Source: Bin87 sp963663945
GTDB taxonomy: Bacteria; Chloroflexota; Dehalococcoidia; Lucifugimonadales; UBA3495
Direction of reading: 5' to 3'
Length of the DNA: 64,000 nucleotides
Assembly (NCBI GenBank): GCA_963663945.1
Contig: OY760687.1
Coordinates: 3,410,001 to 3,474,000 of the forward strand
Positions 17,025 through 26,129 of this stretch are shown one piece after another (position 1 is the first letter of the stretch; each line of letters opens with the position of its first letter). The notes under the pieces are model-generated. The model was given only the letters and a program-made list of their open reading frames with translations, had not been told where the DNA came from and searched no databases. The position numbers and the translations under genes are program-made.

Positions 17025-17957
17025 TCACCGCGTGCAGTCGTAACCCAGCGCCCGGGCGGCGCTGCGGTCGTCATCCGCCCGGCGTTCATCGCCTGATGCC
17101 GAGAATGCGCGACTCCGATAGCAGTAGATCTCGGCGTCTCCAGGATCGAGGATTATGGCGACGCTGTAGTCAGAAATGGCCTGGTCGTACGCGCCCTGGT
17201 CGTGGTGGACGTTGCCGCGGTTGTAAAACGGCGCGGCCCACGCCGGGTCCAGCCGCATCGCCGCCTCGTAGTCTTCTATGGCCTGCTCAATATCGTTCTT
17301 TTCGGCATGGCTGGCGCCCCGGTTGTTGTACGCGGCCGCAGATACCGGGTTGAGCCGAATGGCCTGGCTGAAGTCCTCGATCGCCCGGTCGTGTTCACCC
17401 AAAAACGCGTGGGCGTTGCCCCGGTTGCTGTAGGCCTGGGGGAAATCCGGATCCAGTCCGATGGCCTGGTTGAAGTCCTCGATGGCCCGTTGGTATTCGC
17501 CTTTGCGGGCGTAGGCCCAACCCCGGTTGCTGTAGACCTGGGCCCACTCCGGATCAAGCCGGATGGCTTCGTGATAGTCCCACAACGCCCGATCGTACTC
17601 GCCCTGGCCGGCATAGGCGTTGCCCCGGTTGTTGTACGCTGCCGCAGATTCCGGATCGAACCGGATGGCCAGATCGTAACTTTCAATCGCCAGGGCAAAC
17701 TCCCCCTTGTGGGCGTAGGCGAGGCCCCGGTTGTTGTGTGCTTCCGACAGTTCGGGGTCGCGCTCAATGGCGCCGTCGTAGGCGGCGATGGCTTGGTCAA
17801 GCTCGCCGGCCATCAGGTGGGTATTCCCTTCCTTGGCGCGCCTGACCGCCCCGTCCCACAGGCAGCCGGCGCTCAGCATCAGAACCGCCGCGACCGATGC
17901 CAGCGCGCCGGCCTGGAGAAATTGTCGGCTGATCCGTATGCCGGGGCTGCCAATCAC
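17025..17957 (-). CDS. TPR-repeat lipoprotein
   Basis: 310 residues. A signal peptide ends in the lipobox LSAGC (about 29-33), so the protein is probably exported and lipid-anchored. The rest is about seven tetratricopeptide repeats of 34 residues with the recurring words AYNNRG, YDRALWDY and AIRLDPE. TPRs bind proteins; the partner is unknown. It lies 3 nt upstream of nadB on the same strand, but a functional tie to NAD synthesis is not evident. Confidence 0.85.
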   Translation of the reverse strand: MIGSPGIRISRQFLQAGALASVAAVLMLSAGCLWDGAVRRAKEGNTHLMAGELDQAIAAYDGAIERDPELSEAHNNRGLAYAHKGEFALAIESYDLAIRFDPESAAAYNNRGNAYAGQGEYDRALWDYHEAIRLDPEWAQVYSNRGWAYARKGEYQRAIEDFNQAIGLDPDFPQAYSNRGNAHAFLGEHDRAIEDFSQAIRLNPVSAAAYNNRGASHAEKNDIEQAIEDYEAAMRLDPAWAAPFYNRGNVHHDQGAYDQAISDYSVAIILDPGDAEIYCYRSRAFSASGDERRADDDRSAARALGYDCTR

Positions 17958-18005
17958 AGATATTTCCAGAGCGGGGAAGGCCCCGTTCCAGGGCCAGATA
18001 CGCTT

Positions 18006-18033
18006 GTAGGGGCGACGGATCCGTCGCCCCTAC
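18006..18033. repeat. Perfect 28-bp palindrome
   Basis: Each 14-base arm is GTAGGGGCGACGGA, joined without a loop. It lies between the VOC gene and the TPR gene. There is no T-run on either side, so it is not a standard terminator; more likely a REP-type element. Confidence 0.85.
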
Positions 18034-18061
18034 GATGGTTGGCGAGGTGTGCGACTGTCGT

Positions 18062-18556
18062 CTAGTCGTCGTCGCCCACTGCCGCCGGCTCCAGCTCCTC
18101 AATGGGTTCCAGCTGCCATGGGAAGTTCCCGTCGAACAGGAAACCTTCCTTGTTGCCCCACTCGGCCTCGGGAGCCTCGTAGTAGATCTCGATCTCGTTG
18201 TCGTCGGGATCGAAGATGTACACGCCCATGGAGATGCCGTGGTCGCCCAGCCTCTTGAACTTCACGCCGTGTTCCTTGCAGCGCTGGTACAGCTCTTTCA
18301 GGTCGCGGAAGGAGTTCATCTGCCACGCCATGTGGGCCATGCCGACCCGCCGGTCCTCGGGGCCGGGCGCGTCCATCCCCAACGGGATCAGCGCCAGCTC
18401 GTGGGACATCGTGGTGTCGGCGGACAGGAATGTCATCCCGCCCGGGCGCCCGGTCATCACCGTGAGGCCAAGTACGTTCGTGTAAAAGTCAACGCTGCGC
18501 TCGATATCCCGGACTTTGATGACCAGGTGACCAAGCTGCTTCGGGGTGTGGGCCAT
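18062..18556 (-). CDS. VOC-family dioxygenase-like protein
   Basis: 164 residues from ATG 18556 with GGGAGG upstream. The extradiol-dioxygenase type of vicinal-oxygen-chelate fold is clear: LGHLVIKVRDIERSVDFYT, GMAHMAWQ and IFDPDDNEIEIYYE. The metal ligands are probably His 9, the His of MAHMAW and the Glu of IEIYYE. The substrate is unknown; relatives include catechol 2,3-dioxygenase and glyoxalase-type enzymes. The acidic tail (EPIEELEPAAVGDDD) is unusual. Confidence 0.85.
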   Translation of the reverse strand: MAHTPKQLGHLVIKVRDIERSVDFYTNVLGLTVMTGRPGGMTFLSADTTMSHELALIPLGMDAPGPEDRRVGMAHMAWQMNSFRDLKELYQRCKEHGVKFKRLGDHGISMGVYIFDPDDNEIEIYYEAPEAEWGNKEGFLFDGNFPWQLEPIEELEPAAVGDDD

Positions 18557-18740
18557 ATCGTTACCTCCCAGGATGGCGAATGGAGTTTCACCTTTTCTCG
18601 CATTATATCCCACCGGGACGATAGTGTGCATTGCGGGATTTTTATGGTAAAAAAGGCCTTTGATATCCTCTCAATAACTGATTGCATGTCCCTAGTATAA
18701 TGTCACGCTGCCAGCCAGGTTCTCGGCCCACCCGCCTGTG

Positions 18741-20477
18741 ATGGATATGACGCAACGCAACATCGCGGAATCGGGGTCGCTGCCCGTGGACAACGTTTCC
18801 ACGAACGGCAGCAACGACAATGCTCACCGGCTGACGTTCAAGCAGGCCGATGAGCCCTGGGAGTTTGAAGAGATCTCCCAGCTGAACTATGCCTCCTTCG
18901 TCGAGGAGGTCCCCCAGCATCCATCCAACGACGCCGGCGTGCTGGTGGACCGCTTCCACGACCAGAACACTTACTTCATCTGCCGCCGCGACCACGACCT
19001 CGTCGGCATGATCTGCGTGCGCGACCGCCGGCCCTTCTCCCTGGACGAGAAACTGGGCAGCCTCGAGGAGTACCTGCCCCAGGCGGAGGGCGCCCGCGTC
19101 TGCGAGGTGCGTCTGCTGGCCGTGCGCCCCGACATGCGCCGCAGCCGCGTACTCACCGGCCTGCTCACCATGATGGCCCGCTACTGCCAGGAGGGCGGAT
19201 ACGAATACGTGGTCATGTCCGGCCGCGTTTCCCAGCAGGCCCTCTACAGGCACATCGGCTTCATCCCCTTCGGTCCGGTGGTGGGCGATGACGACGCCCC
19301 CTACCAGCCGATGTACCGGCCGGTGGGCAACGTGGGCGCCGAGTTCGCCGGCCTGTTCCACGATGGCGTCGATGCGCCTCAAGGTGAGCCGGTGATCCTG
19401 ACGCCGGGCCCCGTGGCCATGCCCGAGGCGGTGGTACGGGCCTTCCATCGTCCGCCGCTCTCCCATCGCTCTCCGGAATTCGCCGCTCTGATGCAGAATG
19501 TTCGCCGCCGGTTGCGTGGCCTCACCAACGCCGGCCACTGCGCCGTGATGGTCGGCTCCGGCACGATGGCCAACGACGTGGTGGCAGCCCAGCTTTCCCG
19601 CCTGGACGCGCCGGGCGTCGTCGTTACGGCCGGCGAATTCGGCGAACGGCTGCTGGATCACGCCAACCGCATGGGCCTGCGCTATTCGCACGTGAAGCAC
19701 GAGTGGGGCGCTCCCCTGGATTACGCCCGCATCGAACGGGCGTTGTCCGATGCAGTGGATGGGCAGCCCGCCGGCTGGCTCTGGATGCCCCACTGCGAGA
19801 CCTCCACGGGAGCCCTGGCCGACCTGCCCCGCCTCAAGGCGATGTGCCGGCAGTACGACACCCGCCTCGCCCTGGACTGCATCAGCAGCATCGGCGCCAC
19901 ACCTGTGGACCTGGGCGACGTGTGGCTGGCCAGCGGCGCCAGCGGCAAGGCCCTGGCGGCCTACCCCGGCCTTGGCCTGGTCTTCTCCAGCTACCGGCCC
20001 GAACCCGACGAAACCCTGCCGCGATATCTGGACCTGGGGCTCCACTGCGCCGGCGAGGACAGCGGCGCGGTGCCCTTCACCCTGTCATCCAACCTGCTGG
20101 CCGCGCTGGACGCCGGCCTGGCCCGCCAGTCCGAAGCCCTGCTGTCCGGCATCGACCAGGAGGGCCGCTGGCTCCGGCAGCAACTGCGCGACCTGGGGTT
20201 CACCCTGGTCGCCGCCGAATCTGAGAGCGCCGGCGCGGTAACCACCATCGCCCTTCCAGCGCGCTCTGCAACCGGACTTGGCCTCGAGGCCCAGGAGATG
20301 GGCCGCAACCTGGAAGCCCACGGCTTTTACACCTCCTACGCCAGCGGTTACCTGCGCCGGCGCAACTGGCTACAGATCTGCCTCATGGGCGAAACGGATC
20401 ACGGGCAGTTGGAAAGGCTGCTGCCGGTGCTCGCCGCCCAGCTTGATGCCATGACGCGGGTCGCTTCCACCGCCTAG
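18741..20477 (+). CDS. GNAT acetyltransferase fused to class-V aminotransferase
   Basis: 578 residues. Residues about 30-195 are a GNAT-type acyltransferase domain (EVRLLAVRPDMRRSRVLTGL matches the acyl-CoA loop; ALYRHIGFIPFG closes the fold). Residues about 210-565 are a fold-type I class-V aminotransferase (VILTPGPVAMPEAV, VMVGSGTMANDVVA, LALDCISSIGATPV), with the PLP Lys in ASGASGKALA. The linker is short and there is no frameshift, so this is a true fusion. The aminotransferase half resembles alanine- or serine-glyoxylate enzymes. A TATAAT box lies at 18696-18701. ATG 18741 was chosen; ATG 18750 is also possible. Confidence 0.85.
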   Translation: MDMTQRNIAESGSLPVDNVSTNGSNDNAHRLTFKQADEPWEFEEISQLNYASFVEEVPQHPSNDAGVLVDRFHDQNTYFICRRDHDLVGMICVRDRRPFSLDEKLGSLEEYLPQAEGARVCEVRLLAVRPDMRRSRVLTGLLTMMARYCQEGGYEYVVMSGRVSQQALYRHIGFIPFGPVVGDDDAPYQPMYRPVGNVGAEFAGLFHDGVDAPQGEPVILTPGPVAMPEAVVRAFHRPPLSHRSPEFAALMQNVRRRLRGLTNAGHCAVMVGSGTMANDVVAAQLSRLDAPGVVVTAGEFGERLLDHANRMGLRYSHVKHEWGAPLDYARIERALSDAVDGQPAGWLWMPHCETSTGALADLPRLKAMCRQYDTRLALDCISSIGATPVDLGDVWLASGASGKALAAYPGLGLVFSSYRPEPDETLPRYLDLGLHCAGEDSGAVPFTLSSNLLAALDAGLARQSEALLSGIDQEGRWLRQQLRDLGFTLVAAESESAGAVTTIALPARSATGLGLEAQEMGRNLEAHGFYTSYASGYLRRRNWLQICLMGETDHGQLERLLPVLAAQLDAMTRVASTA

Positions 20478-20661
20478 CGCAAAGCGCCGCCCTGCAACCG
20501 GGGGCAACCCTCGCACGTACCGATTTTCGCTCGCGCTGTCATGGCGACCCCGTGCTTGATACGGAGCGGCAAAGCCGTCGCACGAGGATCCGCCGCCCGG
20601 CTGGCTGGACCGCCGCGCCGTTCTCCTCTGGCGATTGACCAACCCGGCAGGCCCTGAGGGG

Positions 20662-20878
20662 TTAACCGTTCCGCAGTCTTTGGAGTACCTCCTCCAGTTC
20701 GCGGACCCGGGCCTCGGCCTGGAGGCGAACTTCAGACTGCTGTAGTCTGGCCTCCCGTGCCGTTGGCGGTCAGATGGTCGAAGCTGGCCATCTTGTCTTC
20801 CGGCTCTTCCGGCGGGTCCGGCAACCGGAAACGTTTCGCGGGTTTTGGATCCTTCGCGAAGGTGTCGGCGGTGGTCAC
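20662..20878 (-). pseudogene. Uma2-associated gene remnant with internal deletion
   Basis: Read from GTG 20878 (AGAGGGT upstream), the frame gives TTADTFAKDPKPAKRFRLPD and MASFDHLTANG, then stops. A few bases on, the +1 frame continues with SEVRLQAEARVRELEEVLQR and LRNG before a stop at 20662. That tail is the charged coiled coil usual at the end of Uma2-type proteins. The nuclease core between the two pieces is gone. The start and tail are seen directly; the deletion is inferred. Confidence 0.6.
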
Positions 20879-21007
20879 GCTGGACCCTCTGGAGTTCAGC
20901 GGATTATCTGCTTGCCGTGCGAGTCGAGTGTCTCGAATTAAACCCGTACCCAGTTTCGGCCGGGTGATATGATCGTCGGCTGAGAAAGACCACCAAGGAG
21001 CCCACCC

Positions 21008-21664
21008 ATGCCCGTCATTCACGACCTCTCCCCTGACGATCTGCTGACCACCACCCGCGCCGTTCGCAAGCGCCTGGACTTCGACCGACCCATACCCGAC
21101 GACGTCATCCGCGAATGCCTGGCGGTGGCCCAGCAGGCCCCCACCGCCAGCAACCGGCAGAACTGGCACTTCATGGTGGTCACCGACCCGGACAAGCGTC
21201 GCGCCATTGCCGATCTCTACCGCCAGGGGTGGAACCGGTACACCCAGTCGCCCACGGCCGCCAGCAACCTGACCTACGATGACCCGGTGCGCGCCGCGGT
21301 GCAGGAGCGGGTGGGCGACTCCGCCCAGTACCTCGCCGACAACCTGCACCGCGCTCCCGTCATGGTCATACCCTGCATTGCCGGGCGCACCGACAGCGCG
21401 CCGGCCCTGGTGCAGAGCGCCCAGTGGGGCACCATCATGCCCGCCGCGTGGAGCATGATGCTGGCCGCCCGGGCTCGTGGCATCGGCTCCGTGTTCACCT
21501 GCATCCACCTGATGCACGAGGAGGCAGCGGCCGCCGTGCTGGACATTCCCTACGACCGCATCATGCAGGCCGGCCTCATCCCCCTGGCCTACACCATCGG
21601 CGACCGCTTCCGCCCGGCCCACCGCGAGTCTCTGGAGGACATTGTTCACTGGAACCAGTGGTAG
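21008..21664 (+). CDS. Nitroreductase-family FMN enzyme
   Basis: 218 residues from ATG 21008, with AAGGAG upstream. The FMN-binding nitroreductase pattern is complete: TTTRAVRKRLDFDRPIPDD, LAVAQQAPTASNRQNWHFMV, SAQWGTIMPAAWSMMLAARA, GIGSVFTC and LIPLAYTIGDRF. Such enzymes use NAD(P)H to reduce nitro groups, quinones or flavin-linked substrates; the physiological substrate is unknown. It is transcribed alone. Confidence 0.88.
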   Translation: MPVIHDLSPDDLLTTTRAVRKRLDFDRPIPDDVIRECLAVAQQAPTASNRQNWHFMVVTDPDKRRAIADLYRQGWNRYTQSPTAASNLTYDDPVRAAVQERVGDSAQYLADNLHRAPVMVIPCIAGRTDSAPALVQSAQWGTIMPAAWSMMLAARARGIGSVFTCIHLMHEEAAAAVLDIPYDRIMQAGLIPLAYTIGDRFRPAHRESLEDIVHWNQW

Positions 21665-21731
21665 GTGCGCTCAACATATGCTGGTAGAATAATTTTCGCG
21701 GGCGCCAGCGCAATGGAGAGCAGGAGGGGGC

Positions 21732-22421
21732 ATGATTAGCATTTTCCGGCGGCGCCGTCGCGAGTCGGGCGGCTCTGCCGATGGCCGCAACGGCAAAATC
21801 CGCGCCCCCCAGGTGTTCAATCCGATCCCCTGCCTCGATGGACTGGTGTGGATCGAAGACGGCTGCCTGCACAAGTCCGGCATGGATACCAACCAGTCCT
21901 TCCGCCTGCCCCTGACCGACGTCTCGGATATCGTTGCCGACTGGGATTTCTTCAAGGAGAACCCCACCCGCGCCGAAACCAGGATCATGGTGCAGGGCCC
22001 CACCGGTCTCGTCCGCGCCAGTTTCGGACCCCTGCAGTACTGGGGCATGATTGGCCTCACCGCGCACCTGCATCACGTCTACACCGAAGAGCAGACCACT
22101 GAACTCGGCGAATCCTCTGACGAAGCGCCCGAGATGGTTGGTCCCTTCGAATGCCGCCGCGGCATGATGTGGGCCGACCGCGACTTCATCTATCTGGGCA
22201 AGTCCGTGTCCGCCGATTCCGCCCGCGTGCCCATGTCCACCATCGACGGTGTGAAGGCCCACTGGGACCGCTCCATCGTCAGCAACGGACGGCGCATCCG
22301 CCTGGACGTGTTCAGCAGCCTGGGCGGCCTTATGGGCTCAGAGTTTCTGGTCAAGCAGGCCTCTGGTGTCTTCGCCCTGGTGAACTACGTGAACCAGCTG
22401 CGCACCGAGCCGCCGGAATGA
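21732..22421 (+). CDS. Unknown protein with two related beta-rich halves
   Basis: 229 residues after a basic start (FRRRRRESGG). Two segments align with each other: about 33-115 (GLVWIEDGCLHKSGMDTN, FRLPLTDVSDIVADWD) and about 136-222 (GMMWADRDFIYLGKSVSAD, ARVPMSTIDGVKAHWD). Both have a G-x-x-W start, an R-x-P strand and an A-x-WD end, suggesting a duplicated PH-like or similar small barrel. No signal peptide or catalytic motif is evident. It lies alone, 68 nt after the nitroreductase gene. Confidence 0.7.
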   Translation: MISIFRRRRRESGGSADGRNGKIRAPQVFNPIPCLDGLVWIEDGCLHKSGMDTNQSFRLPLTDVSDIVADWDFFKENPTRAETRIMVQGPTGLVRASFGPLQYWGMIGLTAHLHHVYTEEQTTELGESSDEAPEMVGPFECRRGMMWADRDFIYLGKSVSADSARVPMSTIDGVKAHWDRSIVSNGRRIRLDVFSSLGGLMGSEFLVKQASGVFALVNYVNQLRTEPPE

Positions 22422-22689
22422 TCAGACGCAAGCGCGTCGCCTCAGCTCAACCGCCTTCCCGCCGCATACGAGACTGCGACCAAAGTTCTCATCCAACGAC
22501 GGAAGAACTCAACGAAGGCCATTTCGACTGGCCTGATGCCCACCTAATAGGCCCACCACCACCAGAATTAAGGGCGTCCGCAGCCACGAGTACCTCCGCG
22601 AACCGTTGGAACAGGTGGCGTGAAGTCGAACCGTAGTCTCCGTATGCTATCTTGTTTGCCCGGTTAATCGCCGTTGCGGAGATTATGAG

Positions 22690-22977
22690 ATGACCACACC
22701 CGGCAAAATGTCGTTTGAGGAAAGGGAACGCCGCGCCCTGGCAATTTACGAGTCCAAAATCCGCCCCCTGATGAGCCCCGCTGACGAGGGCAAGTTCGTG
22801 AGAATCGACGTTCTCAGCGGTGATTACGAAATCGGAGAGAGTTCGGTTGAAACCGGTCGCGCGCTGCACGCACGCCGCCCGGACGCCATAATGCACACCA
22901 TCCGCAATCACCACAGCTACGTCAAACGGTTCCTCAGCCCTCGTTACATCGTTGATCGGACCAAGGCGCCGCAATGA
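22690..22977 (+). CDS. Small protein coupled to a retropepsin
   Basis: 95 residues from ATG 22690. A helical start (FEERERRALAIYESKIRPLM) is followed by the motif GKFVRIDVLSGDYEIGES and RALHARRPDAIMHTIRN. Short proteins of this pattern are widespread and uncharacterised. Its TGA overlaps the ATG of the aspartic protease gene (ATGA), the same layout as at 10201-10204. It may be the protease substrate, inhibitor or partner; this is inference from gene order. Confidence 0.72.
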   Translation: MTTPGKMSFEERERRALAIYESKIRPLMSPADEGKFVRIDVLSGDYEIGESSVETGRALHARRPDAIMHTIRNHHSYVKRFLSPRYIVDRTKAPQ

Positions 22978-23387
22978 CCCATTATGGCAAGGTCAGCGCC
23001 GTCGACGATTTTCTTGAAGCCGTGGTTGCCCTCTCTGTACAGGGCGACGACGGCGCGACGGAGGGTGTCGATTTCATCATAGACACCGGCTACACCGGAG
23101 AGATGACGCTGCCGCAAGAGATCATTGACCGGCTCAATCTGAGAACAGTAGATTATGACGGCTATGAGACTACCCCTACTGTCATTCTGGCAGATGGCGC
23201 GATACTGCCGGTAGCTGTGTATGTCACCGGAGTCTGGTGGCACGACCGGCTCCGGATCGTCGAGGTCGATAGCATAGGCTCCAACCCACTCATCGGCATG
23301 ACCCTCCTCCAGGGCAGCAACCTCCGCGTTGACGCCATCCCCGGCGGCCTGGTAACCATCACCGAGTTGTCTGACACATTCTGCTGA
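22974..23387 (+). CDS. Retropepsin-like aspartic protease
   Basis: 137 residues. The motif DFIIDTGYTGEMTLPQEI (about 31-48) holds the catalytic Asp, and NPLIGMTLLQGSNLRVD (about 103-119) is the later conserved block of single-lobe clan AA proteases. It would act as a homodimer. Translation is coupled to the small gene upstream. It ends 32 nt before argG, but a functional link to argG is unlikely. Confidence 0.8.
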   Translation: MTHYGKVSAVDDFLEAVVALSVQGDDGATEGVDFIIDTGYTGEMTLPQEIIDRLNLRTVDYDGYETTPTVILADGAILPVAVYVTGVWWHDRLRIVEVDSIGSNPLIGMTLLQGSNLRVDAIPGGLVTITELSDTFC

Positions 23388-23419
23388 TCCAACTATCGAT
23401 CAAGGAGCAAATCCCGCCA

Positions 23420-24610
23420 ATGCCCAGCAAGAAAATCGTTCTCGCCTACTCCGGCGGCCTGGATACGTCTGTCGCCGTGCCCTGGCTCAAGGAGAACTAC
23501 GACGCCGAAGTCATCACCTGCACCATCGACCTGGGCATGGTGGACCTGGAGACCATCCGCCAGCGCGCCTACGCCGTGGGCGCATCCGAGGCCATCACCG
23601 TTGACGGCCGGGAGACGCTGGTGGAGGAGTTCCTCTGGCCGGCCCTCCGCGCCGGCGCCATCTACGAGGGCCAGTATCCCCTGGCCACCGCCCTGGGCCG
23701 CCCGCTCATCGCTCGCTACCTGGCCGACGTGGCTCGGGAGCACGACGCCGACGCCGTGGCCCACGGCTGCACCGGCAAGGGCAACGACCAGGTGCGCATC
23801 GAGGTCGGCGTCTCCGCCCTGGCGCCTGGCGTGGAGCTCATCGCGCCCATCCGCGAGTGGGGCATGAACCGCGAGGACGAGGTGATCTACGCCCGCGACC
23901 GCAACCTGCCCATCGCGGCGTCCAACAACAAATACAGCACCGACGAGAACCTCTGGGGCCGCAGCGCCGAGGCCGGCGAGCTTGAGGACCCCTGGGTCGA
24001 ACCCCCCGAGGACGCCTTCGAGTGGACGGTCAGTCCCGCCGCCGCGCCCGACGCGCCGGCCTACGTGGAGATCCGTTTCGAGGAAGGGGTTCCCACCGCC
24101 GTCGATGGCGAGAGCATGGCCGGCGTCGCCATGATCAGCCACCTGAACACCCTGGCCGGCGCCCACGGCATCGGTCGCATCGACCACGTGGAAAATCGGC
24201 TGGTCGGCATCAAGAGCCGGGAGATCTACGAATCACCCGCCGCCGTGCTGCTGCACGCTGCCCACCGCGCCCTGGAGACCATGACCCTGTCCCGCGAGCA
24301 GAGCCGCTTCAAGGAGCGCATCGCCCAGGAGTACTCCGAGCTGGTCTACAACGGCCTGTGGTACACCGCCCACCGCCGCGACCTCGACGCCTACGTGGAC
24401 AGCACCCAGCGTCACGTCACCGGCGACGTCCGCGTCCGCCTGAACAAGGGTTCCTGCGTGGTCGTCGGCCGCACCGCCGACCGTCCGCTCTACAACTACG
24501 GCCTGGCCACCTACGACCGCGCCGACGAGTTCGACCACACCGCCGCCAAGGGCTTCATAGATATCTACGGCCTGCCGGTCCGCACCCAGCGCCGCCAGCA
24601 GGGGGATTAG
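23420..24610 (+). CDS. argG: Argininosuccinate synthase
   Basis: 396 residues, the usual length. It joins citrulline and aspartate using ATP in arginine synthesis. The ATP-pyrophosphatase loop is AYSGGLDTSVAVPWLKE (about 8-24). Other conserved blocks are AHGCTGKGNDQVRIEVG, REWGMNREDEVIYA, SNNKYSTDENLWGRS and YNGLWYTAHRRDLDA. argD lies 3 kb away on the other strand; argH is not in the window. Confidence 0.96.
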   Translation: MPSKKIVLAYSGGLDTSVAVPWLKENYDAEVITCTIDLGMVDLETIRQRAYAVGASEAITVDGRETLVEEFLWPALRAGAIYEGQYPLATALGRPLIARYLADVAREHDADAVAHGCTGKGNDQVRIEVGVSALAPGVELIAPIREWGMNREDEVIYARDRNLPIAASNNKYSTDENLWGRSAEAGELEDPWVEPPEDAFEWTVSPAAAPDAPAYVEIRFEEGVPTAVDGESMAGVAMISHLNTLAGAHGIGRIDHVENRLVGIKSREIYESPAAVLLHAAHRALETMTLSREQSRFKERIAQEYSELVYNGLWYTAHRRDLDAYVDSTQRHVTGDVRVRLNKGSCVVVGRTADRPLYNYGLATYDRADEFDHTAAKGFIDIYGLPVRTQRRQQGD

Positions 24611-24682
24611 CCAAGAGGCGAACTCATCCCGTCGTTGCGCGTGCGGACGGGCTCGTGTCATAGCGCGTGCGCACGGGTTTGC

Positions 24683-24773
24683 GTCATTGCGAGCGAAGCG
24701 CGGCAATCTCGTTGCTGGAGAAGGTCATCCTTCGGACAGCGAGACCGCCACGTCGCCACGCTCCTCGCGATGA
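24683..24773. repeat. 91-bp interspersed palindrome, copy 4
   Basis: Begins GTCATTGCGAGCGAAGCGCG and ends CTCCTCGCGATGATG. It fills most of the gap between the convergent argG and SDR genes. Confidence 0.88.
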
Positions 24774-24835
24774 TGAAGCGGGCACGCACGGAGCGGTAAC
24801 TTTGTTCTGGGGACGCGCTCGTCTGCTGAAAGGCC

Positions 24836-25669
24836 CTACTCGAGCCCAACCCGCCGCAGGGTGTAGGCCTCTCCGGCCATGATCTCTGGGATCCTCGGCG
24901 GCAGGCCGCGAAAATCGTCGGTCGCCGCCGAGATCAGCCGGCCGGTCAGCGCGCCGCTGTCCTCTGAGGCCAGCCACACTGCAAGCTCGGCGCACTCGTC
25001 GATGGACGCGCCGCCGCCCGACGTCACCCGCAGCCCCAGCTGGTGGATGAAGTCCGCGCCGGCCTCGGCGGCCTGCTCGGTCATCTTGTCCCACATGCTG
25101 GTGTGAACCGAGCCCGGCCCCAGCGCATTCACCGTAACTCCCTGCCCGTCCAGTTCCTGCGCCAGCACCTCGGTGAGGCGCACCACCGCCGCCTTGCTGG
25201 AGCAGTAGGCCGACATGTTGCTCCACGCGTTGGTCGCGCCCGCGCCGGACAGGTTGATGATCTTGCCACCGGCCTGCTGCAGCATCACGGGTATCACCGC
25301 CCGGCACACCAGGAAGGTGCCGGTGAGGTTGACGCTGACGGTGTTCACCCAGTCGGCGATGTCGTTGCCCTGCAACGGGCCCACCGGCCCGGACATGCCG
25401 GCGTTGTTGACCAGCACGTCGATGCGTCCGAACCGCTCCACCACTTGATTGGCCAGCCGCTCCGTGTCTTCCTGGCTGGTGACGTCAGTGGGGACGGCGA
25501 TGGCCTCAGCGCCCAGCTCGGAGACGGCGCCAACAGCATCCGCCAGCTCCGACTCGCCACGCGCCGCCAGCGCCAGCTTCGCCCCTTCCCGCGCGTAGGC
25601 CAGCGCGATGGCCCGCCCGATGCCGCGCCCCGCGCCCGTAATAACTGCAACCCGACCATCCAGTTTCAT
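24836..25669 (-). CDS. Short-chain dehydrogenase/reductase
   Basis: 277 residues. Classical SDR motifs are present: TGAGRGIGRAIALAYAREG (cofactor loop, about 11-29), DVLVNNAGMSGP (about 83-94), the catalytic Ser in INLSGAG and Tyr/Lys in AYCSSKAAV (about 154-162), and NALGPGSVHT. The end (GLPPRIPEIMAGEAYTLRR) is longer than in fatty-acid reductases and may shape the substrate pocket. Substrate unknown. It is transcribed alone. Confidence 0.88.
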   Translation of the reverse strand: MKLDGRVAVITGAGRGIGRAIALAYAREGAKLALAARGESELADAVGAVSELGAEAIAVPTDVTSQEDTERLANQVVERFGRIDVLVNNAGMSGPVGPLQGNDIADWVNTVSVNLTGTFLVCRAVIPVMLQQAGGKIINLSGAGATNAWSNMSAYCSSKAAVVRLTEVLAQELDGQGVTVNALGPGSVHTSMWDKMTEQAAEAGADFIHQLGLRVTSGGGASIDECAELAVWLASEDSGALTGRLISAATDDFRGLPPRIPEIMAGEAYTLRRVGLE

Positions 25670-25739
25670 GTCATAACCTCGCCAAGAGTACTAACCAAGG
25701 GGACCGATCAGTGGCACGGTACCGTGTGTCACCCTGTAG

Positions 25740-26129
25740 TCACACTGCCGGCGTAAGGTCCGTCTGCGCAAAATCGTTGCCCTTGAACAGCAATGGTAAA
25801 TTGCGGATCGAGGCCAAGGCATAGGCAAAAGTATCGCCAAAGTTCAGCGCGGCGGGATGCCGGCCTTTTCCGTATCGGCGGTGAGCTTCGCCGGCTACCA
25901 ATGCTTGCTCGTAGTCCAGCGGTACGACCTCGAAATCGGGCCCTTGCAACAATCTGATTGCCCTGCGGTGTACGTCTTCACCTTTGCCTGACGCTACTAT
26001 CAGCAATTCCACCATAGTAGCGGCTGACACTATTACTTCTCCATCCCGTTCGATGGCTTGTGAAAAAGCCTCGGCATCTGGTTCGCCAGTTATCACAGCG
26101 ATCAGAGCCGATGTGTCGGCCGCCATCAT
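25740..26129 (-). CDS. vapC: VapC-type PIN-domain toxin
   Basis: 129 residues. PIN residues are visible: AADTSALIAVITGEPDAE (Asp near 5), ATMVELLIV (Glu near 41), LNFGDTFAYALA (Asp near 98) and LLFKGNDFAQTD (Asp near 118). It matches the VapC group with the NFGD and FKGxDF words. ATG 26129 overlaps the antitoxin TGA. An Mg-dependent RNase activity is expected for the family. Confidence 0.88.
   Translation of the reverse strand: MMAADTSALIAVITGEPDAEAFSQAIERDGEVIVSAATMVELLIVASGKGEDVHRRAIRLLQGPDFEVVPLDYEQALVAGEAHRRYGKGRHPAALNFGDTFAYALASIRNLPLLFKGNDFAQTDLTPAV

Noticed and set aside
18642..20045. 467-codon minus-strand frame
   Set aside because: Lies exactly opposite the GNAT-aminotransferase fusion, which has clear family motifs.
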